Notes under the pieces: generated by a model
Database searches by the model: none
Told to the model about the DNA's origin: nothing
The model's input: the letters and a program-made list of their open reading frames with translations, nothing else
Program-made: the position numbers and the translations under genes
Source of the DNA: Schistocephalus solidus
Taxonomy: Eukaryota; Platyhelminthes; Cestoda; Diphyllobothriidea; Diphyllobothriidae
Assembly: GCA_017591395.1 (NCBI GenBank)
Contig: WEDG01000209.1
Span: 1-64,000 of the forward strand
DNA length: 64,000 nt
Reading direction: 5' to 3'
Shown: positions 1 to 11,935 of the stretch, in pieces
Layout of the letters: each line of letters opens with the position of its first letter
Numbering within the stretch: position 1 is the first letter of the stretch

Positions 1-134
1 GAGGAGGAGAGAGTGCGGTAGCTGCAGCGCAAGGCTTCTATCACTTAAAACTAATTCACGCGCAAGTCACCGTCCCTGCACCACCTGGTGTGGAGCATAG
101 GGTGGACCTCGTCGAAATCGACGGTCGAACTGTC

Positions 135-154
135 GTGTGTGTGTGTGTGTGTGT
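135..154. repeat. (GT)10 microsatellite
   Basis: Uninterrupted GT dinucleotides inside the G/C-rich repeat. Shorter GT runs occupy the same place in other modules (about 1042-1055). Confidence 0.95.
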
Positions 155-457
155 CACCTGTGCCCTCTCCCATCTCCGGTCTTCTTGACTGTGTCATGAG
201 ACCGGGCTCAGGTGGGGGAGGAGAAGCGAGTGCGGTAACGTTAAATGCCGCGGTTGGAAGGTTGCCAACTGACAATTACACTCAGACCTCGCAGTTTGTC
301 CAATGTGTGTTGTGTGGAGTGGCTGACTGGTGGTCTGAGAGTCAGGCTGCGATAGCTCCTTCTTAACGTGACCTCTGGCTATCTCACACATGTGAGATGC
401 AAGCCGTTCAACCCCCTGTTGTGTGAAATCCTGGTGCTTGTATTTGGGGGCCAGGTC

Positions 458-472
458 GTGTACGTAGTACAC
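458..472. repeat. Short palindrome GTGTACGTAGTACAC in N module
   Basis: Arms of seven bases around a single centre base. The identical palindrome is at 1850-1864 and recurs on the opposite strand in the copies near 41.86, 44.91 and 50.27 kb, so it is a fixed part of the repeat. A second near-palindrome, ATCTCACACATGTGAGAT, lies about 80 bp upstream in each copy. Confidence 0.8.
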
Positions 473-2433
473 GTAGACGAGGTCACCAGCAGCTGCGCCC
501 TTCCGCATCAGACAACTGACCGGCTCGGACAGTGGTCTGATTGTGGGGGTGGGGAGAGAGTGAGGTCGACAGCTCTGCGCATTTTCCTCACTATAAACAA
601 TCTGACGCGCTTGAAACTATCACGGTGCGCTAAAAGCCGTGGCTTGGAAGGTTGCCAATTGACGGGATAACTCGGACCGCGAGGTCAGCCCAATGTGTGT
701 TTTGTGTGGAGTGGCTGACTGGTGGACTGAGAGTCAGGTTGCAATGGCTCCTTCTTAATGTAGCCTTTATGGCACTCCCACTCCGTGGGATCCGAGCCAG
801 GTGTGGTGGCATGCCCAGGGGCGGCTCCGGCCGCGCCAGCCACCTGCGCCCTCTCCCATCTCCGGTCTTCTTGACTCTGTCTTGACACCGGGCTCAGGTG
901 GGGGAGGAGGAGAGAGTGCGGTAGATGCAGCGCAAGTCTACTATCACTTTTAACTAAATCACGCGCAAGTCACCGTCCCTGCTCCACTTTCCCATGAGCA
1001 AACGTTGGACATCGTCGGACTACGACGATCGATCTGTCGTCGTGTGTGTGTGTGTCGAGTGGCTGACCAGTGGACTGGGAGTCAGACGGCGATGGCTGCT
1101 CCATATCCCTGAGTTTGTGAATCCTGGTGTGTGCGTTATGGGGGCCAGGTCGTGCTGTGGCGCGTGAAGATGGGTACGCCGATCCGTCAGCCAATGCGCC
1201 CACTCCCACATCAGGCAACTGACCGGCTATGACAGTAGTCTGACTGTGGGGGTGGAGGAGAGAGTGAGGTCGACAGCTCAGCGCATATTCCTCACTACAA
1301 ACAATCTGACGCGCTTGAAACTATCACGGTGCGCTAAAAGCCGTGGCTTGGAAGGTTGCCAACTGACGGGATAACTCGGATCGCGTGGTCAGCCCAATGT
1401 GTGTTTTGTGTGGAGTGGCTGACTGGCGGACTGAGAGTCAGGCTGCGATGGCTCCTTCTTAATGTGGTCTTTATGGCACTCCCACTCTGTGGGATCAGAG
1501 CCAGGTATGGCGGTACGCCCAGGGGTGGCTCCGACCGCGCCAGCCACCTGCGACCTCTCTCATCTCCGGTCTTCTTGCCTTTGTCGTGAGACCAGGCTTA
1601 GGTGGTGGAGGAAAAGAGTGTGCGGTAACGTTAACCGCCGTGGTTTGAAGGTTGCCAACTGACAATTACACTCAGACCTCGCAGTTAGTCCAAATGTGTG
1701 TTGTGTGGAGTGGCTGACTGGTGGTCTGAGAGTCAGGCTGCGATGGCTCCTTCTTAACGTGACCTCTGGCTATCTCACATATGTGAGATGTAAGCCGTTA
1801 AACCCCCTGTTGTGTGAAATCCTGGTGCTTGTGTTTGGGGGGCCAGGTCGTGTACGTAGTACACGTAGACGAGGTCACCAGCAGCTGCGCCTGCTTCCGC
1901 ATCAGACAACTGACCGGCTCGGACAGTGGTCTGATTGTGGGGTGGGGGAGAGTGAGGTCGAGAGCTCAGCGTATTTTTCCTTACTATAAACAATCTGACG
2001 CGCTTGAAACTATCACGGTGCGCTAAAAGCCGTGGCTTGGAAGGTTGCCAACTGACGGGATAACTCGGACCGCGTGGTCAGCCCAATGTGTGTTTTGTGT
2101 GGAGTGGCTGACTGGCGGACTGAGATTCAGGCTGCAATGGCTCCTTCTTAATGTGGCCTTTATGGCACTCCCACTCCGTGGGATCCGAGCCAGGTGTGGT
2201 GGCACGCCCAGGGCGGCTCCGGCCTCGCCAGCCACCTGCGTCCCCTCCCGCCTCCGGTCTTCTTGACTCTGTTTGACACCGGGCTCAGGTGGGGGAGGAG
2301 GAGAGAGTGCGGTAGCTGCAGCGCAAGTCTACTATCACTTTAAACTAAATCACGCGCAAGTCACCGTCCCTGCTCCACTTTCCCATGGAGCATACGGTGG
2401 ACATCGTCGGACTACGACGGTCGAACTGTCGTG

Positions 2434-2456
2434 TGTTTGTTTGTTTGTTTGTTTTT
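2434..2456. repeat. (GTTT)n microsatellite
   Basis: Five to six GTTT units directly after the 'GAACTGTCGTGT' end of a repeat module. They occupy the position where other modules carry GT runs. Confidence 0.85.
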
Positions 2457-3060
2457 ACTAAGCTTGCCCCTAAACGGGCCACGTGATAGATGCGTTGGAC
2501 CAACACGTGGGCCAAAGTAAGGCATGGCAGGCCTTATTCGGGTTGCGCTCCCATAACAAATGCCGAACATGGAGGTGTGGTGGCACGCCTAGGGGCGGCT
2601 AGGACTTAGATGACCCAGCCGCGCCAGCCACCTGCGTCCTCTCCCGCCTCCGGTCTTCTTGACTCTGTCTTGACACCGGGCTCAGGTGGGGTAGGAGGAG
2701 AGAGTGCGGTAGCTGCAGCGCAAGGCTACTATCACTTAAAACTAAATTCACGCGCAAGTCACCGTCCCTGCTCCACCCTTCCATGGAGCATACGGTGGAC
2801 ATTGTCGGACTACGACTGTTGAACTATCGTTTGTACTAAGCACGTTATGGTTATATTTCCAGACTGAAACATTAAGTGTTTATTCCTCTAAGTACTCATT
2901 ACCAATGCGTGGATACACTTCGAAGTTAAATCGCAAGAACCTCAATAATTTGGCTTTTATTTTTCTCCGTATTTCCTGTCCAAGGTGTGAAATGATGGTG
3001 TCGACGACCTACCGGATGCAGTTGAGGTAAAGTGTTTCCTTCGACCCAATTCTGAAAACT

Positions 3061-3150
3061 CGGCGGCTTCGGTAGAATTCAAACCCATGACAGCCAAGGG
3101 GAAGGCTTTATTACAGCCAACAGTCTATCCACTTGAGCTAGGAGGCCCCG
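3061..3150 (-). repeat. tRNA-derived SINE module (copy 1)
   Basis: On the minus strand there is an A-box-like TAGCTCAAGTGGATAGA followed about 40 bases later by a B-box-like GGGTTTGAATTC, the internal RNA polymerase III promoter layout of a tRNA gene. The acceptor stem does not pair, so it is not a functional tRNA. The flank continues into a tail (AGTTTTCAGAATTGGGTC) shared with the copy at 3355-3440. I call it a SINE head or tRNA pseudogene. Confidence 0.65.
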
Positions 3151-3354
3151 CCGGGAACAGTGAGGTTAATCACACTTGGGCCCAGTTACCCGCCCAGCCT
3201 ACTGCAATACAGCCTACTGATATCGTAAGCTGACTGTCCAAGCAGGGTCTCCTAAGCAATCAATCTAGAATCCACCGAATAACTATCAGACGCGATTATG
3301 TAATTAGGGTGTTTGGCAGCTTTGAATAATTAGTTTGATCCAATTGTGAAAACT

Positions 3355-3440
3355 TAGAGACCTCGGTAGGATTCGAACCCGTGCCAGCAAGAGGAAGGCT
3401 TTAGTACAGCCAACGCTCTATTCACTTGAGCTACGACATT
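3355..3440 (-). repeat. tRNA-derived SINE module (copy 2)
   Basis: Same family and orientation as the module at 3061-3150. The minus strand reads TAGCTCAAGTGAATAGAGC (A box) and GGGTTCGAATCC (an exact B-box match). GGCTGTACTAAAGCC between them could fold as an anticodon arm presenting GTA, which hints at tRNA-Tyr ancestry. No closed acceptor stem is visible. Confidence 0.68.
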
Positions 3441-3528
3441 AAATAACCAGGTCTGTGTGAAACGGAGACATCGGGTACTTAAAAGGCTTGATCCCTGGCC
3501 TGAGCTCGCGATCGCGCTCACCTTCAGA

Positions 3529-3542
3529 GGGGGGGGGGGGGG
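3529..3542. repeat. Poly-G tract (14 G)
   Basis: Uninterrupted run of 14 G on the plus strand, beyond the tRNA-like module. It could form G-structures and its length is prone to sequencing error. Confidence 0.9.
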
Positions 3543-5715
3543 AGGGCATGCAGTGACATCTTCTGACTGCAGGGAAGAATAGTTAGGATTGGGGTACAGT
3601 CCACACTGGTGATCGCCCAATCAATAATCGGAATTGATACTGGCAACGTAGGCAGACACTGGAGTGTTCAGCTCTATGTCGAACCATGCTTTATCACTGC
3701 ATTGCCTTTAAGGGCAACGCCAGTAGGTTTTCCATAGTTCTGCTGCCTGATTTAATTAAATTCGGTGTCACCTAGTATTTATTGGCAAAGATTGGAGATC
3801 AAAGGTGATAAGTTGAGAGCTCGCCAGAACAGGTTTACTGGACTGTTGACGCTGCAGAGAGCTTTGTTGGCCCGCCATTGCCCAGGCGCAAATCGAACAG
3901 CAATAAAAGTCGCATAGCGAGCTGGTCGTATTTTTCCTCCTTTTGCTGCCCGGGCCTTTTAGCGGATTGTTGACGCGCTTAACGGCTACGTGCGTCATGA
4001 GTCACCAACTCTACGGAGGGTGGTTGAGGCTCTGCAAGGGTTGGCTGTTCGGACTGGTGGCTCTTTTTCTACCCCGTTGGGTGAGCTCGCCGTCGAGTCG
4101 TGTTGGCTAGGTTTTCTGTGGGTTTTTTATGCACCTCTAAACTCATAAGGTGCAAGCCACTACTCGGTTCTGGTCGACAGCTCCGTTATATGGTTTATTT
4201 TTGTGCTCAGTAACAGACTTTTTGAACGCGAGTACAAACTCACTTTTCACTGTCACTGGATGCTTAACCAATTCCCAGGGATTATGGCCGATTCGCAAGT
4301 AACCGATCAGGCCAATGCTGCAAGGATGACACTCAGTCACGGCTGTTCATGTGTTCATTCAGTGTGCCGCTTCATGCCAGCAGAACATCACTATGAACTG
4401 AAAATAAATCTGGGATACAGGAAGGGACAGATGTAAACACAACCCGAATTCCTTCAAGCACTACCATACCGTTGTCCGCTCAAGAACATTCTTCCCGGTC
4501 TGATTAGAAGCTCTGTCAGTTTTTGCATTTCAAGATGAATTATTGCAAAAAATCAGCCTTGACAATTTATTTGGTTTTCCACTCGATGGCACCAAGCCAA
4601 AAGTATTCAAATGTGAGCTGATACTTTTGTAATGAAATTAAAACTAAAGAGTATGAGGTTTGAAAAGACAATTTGGCGAGCATAAGTTAGCTTTCGATAA
4701 ATTCTCATCAGGCGTTTACATTTATATTACTGTGTAACTAAGTCAAATATGCGAGTAAGCAGAACAAATTGTACGGTTGTCAGGGTGGGGTGAGGGAGGG
4801 GGAATGAAACAAAATTGCGGTCCGTTTCCTGATCATGCTCAGAGGAATGGTTGCTGCCGAGACAGGTAATTAGATGCGGGCGGCAAAATTGGTGGCTTTT
4901 GGCCACGGTAATTGCGGTGCCTGCATAAAGTTCTTTTGAGCACACAGGACCGGGTTTGCGTAGCCTGATAGCAGCTGCTTCTGTCGTAGCCAACAGACGC
5001 TGTCCAAAGAATTTTGAATAGGTTGAGGGGGACCTTGTAACTTACCCGGAAGGCCTCTTATGCATGTACACGATGGCCTGTGTCTACCACATGCGCGAGG
5101 ATAGAGCTGTCTTATTTTAGTGCATATATTTCGAAACTAATTCAGAGTTTTCCAAAGCCTGCTTCCTGACCAAATGACCCACATGTAGGTACTGCACTCC
5201 AAACAGAAGGGTGAACTACATCAAACTGCCAATTCTCAAGAACGTGGGGCTGCTGACTGCTCAGCTGTAATTTTTTTCTGCCCGTTTGACTACTGCTATG
5301 CATTTGGCATGGCAGCCTAAAAAATCATAAAGGCACAGTTACACATCTATCCTTAAGAACAAATGCATGGTAAAGGGTAGCGAATTCAGCGGAAAAAAAC
5401 TAGCCACATCGAAGGAAAAAGTTTTCTAAGCTGTACTTTTGGAACAACACACCATTTTAAGGTTCCACGCAGTACAGAAAGGCCCTTAGCATGATAACTC
5501 GTGCGAACAGAATTCATGGAAAACAGCCGGGACGCCTCATATATCCAGAGTAACGCTGCAGATAGGTAAATCTATCCGCCCGGATTGCAGGACAAAATAC
5601 GTATTTTCCATTTTGCCTTGGAGCCTTAGCTGTTAAACGCTCGCAGGTCGGCGATTAGGGGGAAGATAATAATTTACTCACTACTAGCTAATGACCGATA
5701 AGAAGGAAGTGGTCG

Positions 5716-5812
5716 TTACCTCGAACACAAACCTTGAGATTTGAACTCCCGTCAGTTGGCCACCAAGCAGTTTGAAGACAAACACCTCATCCCCCTTTGA
5801 GCCTCGGCCCAC
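5716..5812 (-). repeat. Possible tRNA-derived fragment
   Basis: The minus strand carries a GGGAGTTCAAATCTC B-box-like stretch. Upstream there is a weaker A-box-like GGCCGAGGCTCAAAGGGG and a hairpin TTTGTCTTCAAA where an anticodon arm would lie. The spacing is long and the match weaker than in the 3-kb modules. Confidence 0.35.
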
Positions 5813-5926
5813 GTTCTGTCCAGTGAGATCATGACTATCCATTGAAATGAACATAGGAGAAAAGGTAACGATGATATATCTATCCTCACTCAAAAAAACA
5901 GGATGCAAGGACTCCTGTAATAGAGG

Positions 5927-5961
5927 AACCCAAGCCCAGTATAGTATACTGGGCTTGGGTT
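5927..5961. repeat. 35-bp perfect palindrome
   Basis: Arms of 17 bases (AACCCAAGCCCAGTATA and its exact reverse complement) around one central G. There are no mismatches. It is not part of any repeat family I can identify in the window. Confidence 0.92.
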
Positions 5962-6234
5962 GAAAAAGTTCAAAAAAGACATGTATGCCGTTAGCTTATT
6001 TAAATGAATCAACGAAGCGTAACAACACAAGCGTGCAATTTGAGATACTGGAAATTAGGAGCCGTAAAAGGGCAGAAGAGGGAAACCGAGTGGGTCATTC
6101 AGATATTTCAGGCAAAAATGATTCCAGTGTTTGATGGCTAATCAAATTGAAGGAGAAAGTGTGAACAATAAGTCGTTAAATCTAACTCTCGAACAGGCCG
6201 CGTCTGAAGATACACTTGAAGTTGAAAACATTGA

Positions 6235-6425
6235 TAGCCTAAATCTAAGCCCTTAACCTATGCCTAAAGTGTAGGCTTTAATCTAAACCAATAAACCCCT
6301 AGCCGAACGCTAGTCCTAACCCCAACCTCTAAAACTAACCCATAACCCTACCCACAACGTGTAACCCTAACCCTAAAACCTAGTCCTAACACTGGCCTCT
6401 AACTCAATGCCGAACGCTAAACCTT
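6235..6425 (+). repeat. Degenerate CCTAA-rich (telomere-like) tract
   Basis: The plus strand is dense in CCTAACC, CCCTAACCC and CCTAAAAC words with irregular spacing, for example TAACCCTAACCCTAAAACC around 6361. This resembles a decayed interstitial array of the metazoan TTAGGG telomere repeat (C-rich strand on plus) or a related minisatellite. No intact long array is present. Confidence 0.6.
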
Positions 6426-7732
6426 ATGGCACCTCGTGAGGGAGGTGTGACAGGGAATGCGCGAAAAGGAAGGATAATTAACTTTAACTTACCCAACTGA
6501 CATAAACAGATATTTTTTAGTGATAAGGACTGGGTGGGATGACATCTCATATCGTTACCAATGAAAATGCGATCGTTAGAGCAAGTAGTCTCCGTTGATT
6601 TAACAACCTAAATGCACTCGTTCGGACTACCGACGGTGAAGCGATTGCTGTAGTGCTTCAATTAGGAGCGATGCGTCGGGATTAGTGCTGCGTTCCGTGT
6701 ATTTTATTTAATGCATATACAGGTGAAGAAACAAACCGAAACCTCACTTTGCAAAAAAGAGTGTAAACCAACAACCAGTGATTTAGTTTTGATTCATATT
6801 GACTAAAGCTAACTGAGCGGAGAAAACAATTGGAAACCAGACACTCAAACAACCCAGTCTTTTTTTCATACCCCACATCAAGCAAAATATATTCACTATT
6901 TACTATAAAATATATTATTCTTTTGGTGATAGCACTCGATAACTCCCCTGGTCTCCAATAGCGTAATAGCGTAAACTAGATACCACAGTCAGGTGGTTTG
7001 ACTCCACACCATATTGCCGCTCTTTAAAATTATCCTCTGCCAGTTTCCGGTATTTCGAATTTAGCACGCATGCACCTGTTTCAGCTAGCTCGCCACTCCC
7101 AACGCCTCTTCAGTCTGGCTTTACAAAACAGCCCATAATTTCCTGCGTGGAAAATGTTATAGCATAATAACGGGCATAGGCGTTTGCACCAACGAAAGCA
7201 AAAGATTAGGTGAGGTGAAAATCAGAACCTCTCAAGCAATCTAAATATAGTTCCTGAAAGATACCACCGCCGCTTATGCGCGCGTCAGGTCAGCCTCTAG
7301 CGGCAGCAGCAGCTTGGGTAGGGAGCGAAAGAAATTATTTTCTTTTTGAAACCTGAATCATGTCTGTGAAAGCATGGGTCAAACCGATGAAGGACAGCAA
7401 CATGCCATCCACAATGCTATTGGTTATACAGTAACTGTAGGAGGGGCACGTGCTTCATGGTGTTTAGTGACTGCCAAGTGTGCTTCTGGCTAGCTCAGAT
7501 CTATAGCGCCAAATTTTAACGCAGTGAACTTGTAAAAACGGGATTCAAGACGTGAGCCTTTAGGAGTTATAACGCTTAATGCGACACAAGGCAATAAAAA
7601 AGGCTAATTGTGATATAGCGCCTACTCCGCGATGAGGCCTCAAAGTAAAAGCATGGAAATAAAAACTCCCCCGATCATACAGGTGGCATTGTGAAGAATG
7701 CCAGGAATGGTAAATATTACCACGTCTTCAGG

Positions 7733-7862
7733 CCTAACATAACCCAAACCTTAAAATGGAATTTTATCTTAAACTGAACTTCAACCTCCAGCAAAACCCT
7801 GCTACGACTCTAGATTTATTTTTAGCCCCAACCAAAACTCTAACACTAACTTCAATCGCCCT
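7733..7862 (+). repeat. Second, weaker CCTAA/ACCCTA-rich tract
   Basis: The plus strand shows GCCTAACATAACCCAAACC, then CTAACACTAACTTC and similar words, a more eroded version of the tract at 6235-6425 and in the same strand orientation. A small hairpin GGCATTGTGAAGAATGCC precedes it near 7685. Confidence 0.4.
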
Positions 7863-9424
7863 ATAGGTAAGCACAAGGCACCGGAATAGGGGTTCCTACT
7901 TCCGTGTCTTGTTGAGCCGCATTCTGCCTTACTTTGGTGAGGAAAGAAAAATAACGGCAAATTTTAATCAATTAAGTAACGCTAGCAGAAGAACTCGTAA
8001 AAAGCACAATTTCGGAAACTAATCGGCTTGGTTACTCGACTTCTAAGATTCCAATAAGCACGTCGATATGAGAAGAGGGCAATAAGTGCCACAGATATTT
8101 GTCTACAGCAGATAACTTACGTGTGAACAACATCACCGTCCCAAACAACAAAACTTTCGAATCCAAAAGGGACTTATCCACTTATTCCTCCATAGTAAAT
8201 TTAGCCAGTAGCAGGTGCACCAAGTTTCATTTGAAGTCCGACATACTTGTCGCCACAATGTTAACCCATCATCACTGGCCATGGTAGTGATCCCCTCGAT
8301 AGTGTTTCTATTATCGGATATGGATGTTAGAACGATATTTTTAGCGTAATATGGGTTTTACTTATTAAAAAATATACCCATCCTTCGCTTCACAACCTCG
8401 TTCTTGTATTTTTCTGGTTTTAGGTTGTAGATACAGGTCATACGACTTTAAATTGAAAAAGGGCCCAAGTGTTTACCAAACCGCGTTAGTCTCGTCCAAA
8501 TCTTCTTGTAACCTGAGGTCCTGTAACTTGTCCTTTTTGACGACCGAGCCAACTACTCTTTGTAATATCCGACTAAATGGACGTTCGATGCTCAGATAAA
8601 ACAATTTGTACTTTCTCATGTATGTTTGCTTGCTATCTCACTACCGCCCACTTGACAATAATGTAACTATTTGCGTAATAACAACACTAGACTTGCTGTC
8701 TCCCCGTTTTTACGTTTGGCATTAGCAGGAAAGACCTTAATATGACATTTTTACACTCACTCACACCGCTCACCGTTTATTTTATATTTACTTGCTTCGT
8801 TCGGATAAATCCATCTTTTCCCTCTTTTCCAATTCCCCCATTGTATGTTTTAATCTTCCATCTTGTCCCCGCGTAAATTGAAGCTATCTTGTTGACTTTA
8901 CGTTTGGAGACATTTGGTTGTGAGTTTAATATTTAACTTTGACATATAGAACCGTGTTTTGGTCAAAATAGGGCGTTTACTGTGCTTTTACCTACGGATT
9001 GCACGAAGTGGAACTACTCAAGCGATTTGAGCTAGAAGGGGCTTAAAACGGTTAACTCAACAGGACGCTAGTGGAGCTATCCAAACAGGCTACTATTTTC
9101 GATCAGATATCTCCTACACAACCGGAGTAGTAGGGGCCTTCTGGCTACTTTTATCGTTTTAGCTCCCTAACTGAAGAGGCAGCTGAGTTCTTGTCGCGGC
9201 CCGGCTTGTAGTTTCGCTGACCCTGCGATCAGAACTTGATTCCGCGGATGTTAATAAGAGATGCTTATTTTTGTACAGGAAGGTATTGTGGTTGGCTGTC
9301 ATCCCGACAGATGAAATGCATTCTCCTGTGCATACCAATTCCCACGCAAACATGTAGATCCGCATTTTTATACTGATTTCTATGAGCTGAAGAAAGTAGT
9401 TCACAGGCAGATGAATATTGACGG

Positions 9425-9546
9425 CAAAGAAAACGGAGACTGGAATAGCCATTTCTGGCTTATTATCCGTCGTCAGCAAGTCATACCCAACACCAGATGG
9501 CTCTCCACCCGAGGATCGAATCCGTGACCCCACGGACGTGGGCAAA
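9425..9546 (-). repeat. SINE 3' part (same family as 13.8 and 27.4 kb)
   Basis: The minus strand shows a B-box-like GGATTCGATCCTCGGG followed by the family tail: GGTATGACTTGCTGACGACGG, ATAATAAGCCAG, then a TCTCC...TTTTCTT end. The same order occurs at 13800-14060 and 27420-27582. The 5' module is missing. The 128-codon open frame across it is incidental. Confidence 0.7.
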
Positions 9547-10626
9547 GCCTGCGTAGATCAAAATCATGAGTTAAACATGCGATGCTGGAACGTGAAGCCC
9601 AAAGTTGAACCTAACGTTTGTGACGGACGAGATGTCCTGGTTGAACATTGGCCTATTTTACGAGGTCAATTAATGACTTGCTGTGTTTCGCCTGACCTAG
9701 ATATGTACTCTATCAGTTACTGTGTCCACTTAACCACTCCCAGTAAACGTCTCTTCCGCTTCCGGTGTGCTTCCTAGGACAACCACCTCGACCACTGCTG
9801 AAGTAAATGCTGATTGCATTTTCTGAATCATGGCATCCCCGCCTACCCCAACAGGGCTCAAACCTGGAAGACAACACGGTTACATAAGTGACTGGCTTTC
9901 GCACACTCCACCTATAAATGTTTGCGGAGATTGCTATTGGTTACGTGGAACAGTAGCATACCAGTAGCAGCAGTGGCAACGTTGATTCCCGAATACCTTA
10001 CTGTAATTTCAAGAACTAGCATATTTCTGGAAACCCACAAAGTTCGCGTGATATTTTATTTTTCAAATAAAAGAATGGTAAAAATCGTATTTGATTATCC
10101 GAAATCAGGAAAAGACGATAATTGATTAAAGAAGTGTCAATACAATGTGAGTGATAACGCAAAATTTTCCGTCCTTTGCCTCAAAACTGTCCTGAGTGAG
10201 TATTTTCATATGGGCTTAATACGTTCAACCGGGTACTTACTCCTACTTCCTTCTGAAGTAGCGCTTCCTTTAGAAGTTCCGGTTGTCTATAACCGGAATT
10301 GGTTGACGCAGTAGCCGGTGCAACCTTTCGAACTCACAGTCGAACCCAGCAGGTAATAAGACCACATATTTGAGAAAAATTCGACGACTAAGCCCTTTAA
10401 TGCAGAGGCATGTTTTTTAATTTATTGCTTATTTGTGCTGAAAGCTTGTTCCTGTTCTATACTAACACAAAGAGTTTTCGTTCAGGGTTCTCGGATGACC
10501 CAATAGCACCCACATTTCAAAAGCACAATTTCACCCTCAGAGGATCAGGCTTCGTGCCGATGCAAAGGGAGAGTGAGTTCTAGGAGACAGTTTGGAGGAA
10601 GCAGATGCAGTCACTGGAACAAGAAG
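9547..10626. other. Unassigned intergenic DNA
   Basis: No recognisable gene. A short stretch reading RCWNVK near 9575-9600 recalls the start of a LINE endonuclease, but nothing around it supports that, so I leave it unassigned. Confidence 0.5.
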
Positions 10627-11429
10627 TTATTTCTCTGAAATGTCGGCCTCTCACTCGAACCCACCATTAGCACCAGAGTGTTACGGACTATGAGCACACA
10701 AAAGGTAGACTGCGTACAAGATGTAGTTCCCGATAATTGTGCTCGCTGCGATGCCTGCTTGGTTGCCCACCGCCAAACGCGATCTCAGGAAGAAATCTCT
10801 ACCGTTGAGTTGCTCAATGGTACTTGTAAAATTTCGAGCGGAACTGGGCCGAGATGCGAACTGCTTCATTTGCATCCGCTATCGGTTCACCCGCCACTTA
10901 AAATGTTCCATAGTACCCAACTGCAGCTGAGGGTGGTTGTGTCGAGCATGAGCCGAACGAAATCAGATATTTAATGAGTGAAACTACTTGTCCGTGTCCA
11001 AGCTGATCGAAAATTTTGCCATAAAGCCTGACCTCTGACTACTCCGGTAAAAAACCAATAATGACTTGAGGGAGTTGTGCGTCTTTTTAAGCAGACAAAG
11101 ATGCAGTGACCCGTATCCAGGAAATGAGTGACAGAGGTAGATTGAAGCGTAGTGTCTGGTATTGGGAGAGTTCAAAAATCCATAAACTGAATGTTCCACT
11201 GCGAAAAATTGTTTTACTATAATTTGGCAAATTGGATGTACTCGAAACTTACCCTCCTCTAAAATAATTCGACTGCCTCAGTCCATTCAGCCTCCAATTC
11301 CTGGTAGGGCTCTAAGGTCGGAGGATTCAATCGGATGAAATAATGTTCGTTTTTTCGAGGTTACGACCCTATTCATATCCATCCCACCGAGTTCAACACA
11401 AGATGTACTCCGCGGGAAACTTGAGGAGT

Positions 11430-11700
11430 TATACGGCGAAACACGAGTTTTACTTCGCAGCCACGAAGATAACCGCCCATGCCAGAAGCAAGAGAAGCCG
11501 GGAATTGATTGAAGCCTAGGCCTCCAATGAGAATCCAGTCAATTGATTTATCGATCTGGTGCCAGCATACAGAGCCCTGCGCAGTCACTGCCGGATTGGC
11601 GCTACTGATTTTTTATTGGACCCTACCCCCTATAACTGCTGCTAGTTTTATTCGGTTTACTCTCTTGCAATAGAATCCAGTAAGTTCAAAAAAGCTACAG
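11430..11700 (+). pseudogene. Penelope-like element 3' remnant (copy 1)
   Basis: The plus strand translates to KHEFYFAATKITAHARSKRS, then RELIEA, NENPVN.FIDLVPAYRALRSH. This matches the C-terminal end of the GIY-YIG-bearing protein seen more completely at 35565-36128 (HEFNFAATKLIAHAR, REMIEAWVSDGNSVNKFIDL). A TAG follows IEA in this copy. Downstream, CTATAACTGCTGCTAG and GAATCCAGTAAG match the 3' flank of the 35-kb element. Only the last quarter or so of the nuclease region survives. Confidence 0.75.
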
Positions 11701-11935
11701 TTCGACCGTCATCATCCGACGATGTCCACCGTATGCTCCACAGAAGGGTGGTGCAGGGACGGTAACTGGTGCGCAAATTAGTTTTTAGTGATTTTAGACT
11801 TACACTGCATCTACCGCACTCTCTCTTCCCTTATCGGCGTGTGCCCACTGTTAAGATCTTGTCAAGAAGACTGGACGTGCGGTTGGGTGCCGATGAATCA
11901 CCTCCCACGGAGTGAAGAGCGAGAGTGCAGCATGA
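11697..11935 (-). repeat. Degenerate copy of the G/C-rich repeat
   Basis: Reads as the reverse complement of the module at about 2230-2440: GTTCGACCGTC, GTCCACCGTATGCTCCAC, GGTGCAGGGACGGTAACT, CTACCGCACTCTCTC, then CAAGAAGACTGG and CTCCCACGGAGTG. It is more diverged than the block at 1-2836. A duplicate lies at 17724-17965. Confidence 0.8.

Larger units (their letters stand above)
1..2836 (+). repeat. G/C-rich interspersed repeat block with higher-order structure
   Basis: The block is built from two related modules. Module N starts GGAAGGTTGCCAACTGAC then AATTACACTC, at 256 and 1646. Module M starts the same way but continues GGGATAACTCGG, at 646, 1350 and 2039. N to N and the first to last M are both about 1,390 bp apart, so the block has a higher-order period of about 1.39 kb with two M sub-blocks of about 700 bp. 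Every module contains the 'TGTGTGGAGTGGCTGACTGG' stretch. The same sequence recurs on the minus strand near 11.7, 17.7, 41.6, 44.6, 49.7 and 52.5 kb. Open frames of 60-110 codons in it (for example 1356-1589 and 2045-2266) are repeat-derived and I do not call them genes. The block is cut by the left window edge. Confidence 0.85.
2837..5715. other. Unassigned intergenic DNA around SINE pieces
   Basis: Apart from the two tRNA-like modules and the G tract I see no gene. Open frames are short (up to 88 codons), lack recognisable motifs and are not supported by splice-bounded exons. The first bases after 2836 leave the G/C-rich repeat and become A/T-richer. Confidence 0.6.
5962..9424. other. Unassigned intergenic DNA
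   Basis: Besides the CCTAA-rich tracts at 6235-6425 and 7733-7862 I see no gene, RNA or repeat I can name. The longest open frames are under 70 codons until the 128-codon minus frame that starts at 9545, which overlaps a SINE. Confidence 0.55.

Noticed and set aside
1356..1589. 77-codon frame (MPTDGITRIAWSAQ...) seen in several places
   Set aside because: It is the same window of the G/C-rich repeat each time, on either strand; there is no selection signal I can see, so it is treated as repeat.
9575..9605. Possible LINE endonuclease start (RCWNVK)
   Set aside because: Only six residues and nothing on either side continues the family pattern.
10678..10974. 98-codon frame conserved at 16703-16999
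   Set aside because: Preserved only because the 6-kb segment is a recent duplication; no motif, and the opposite strand is equally open.
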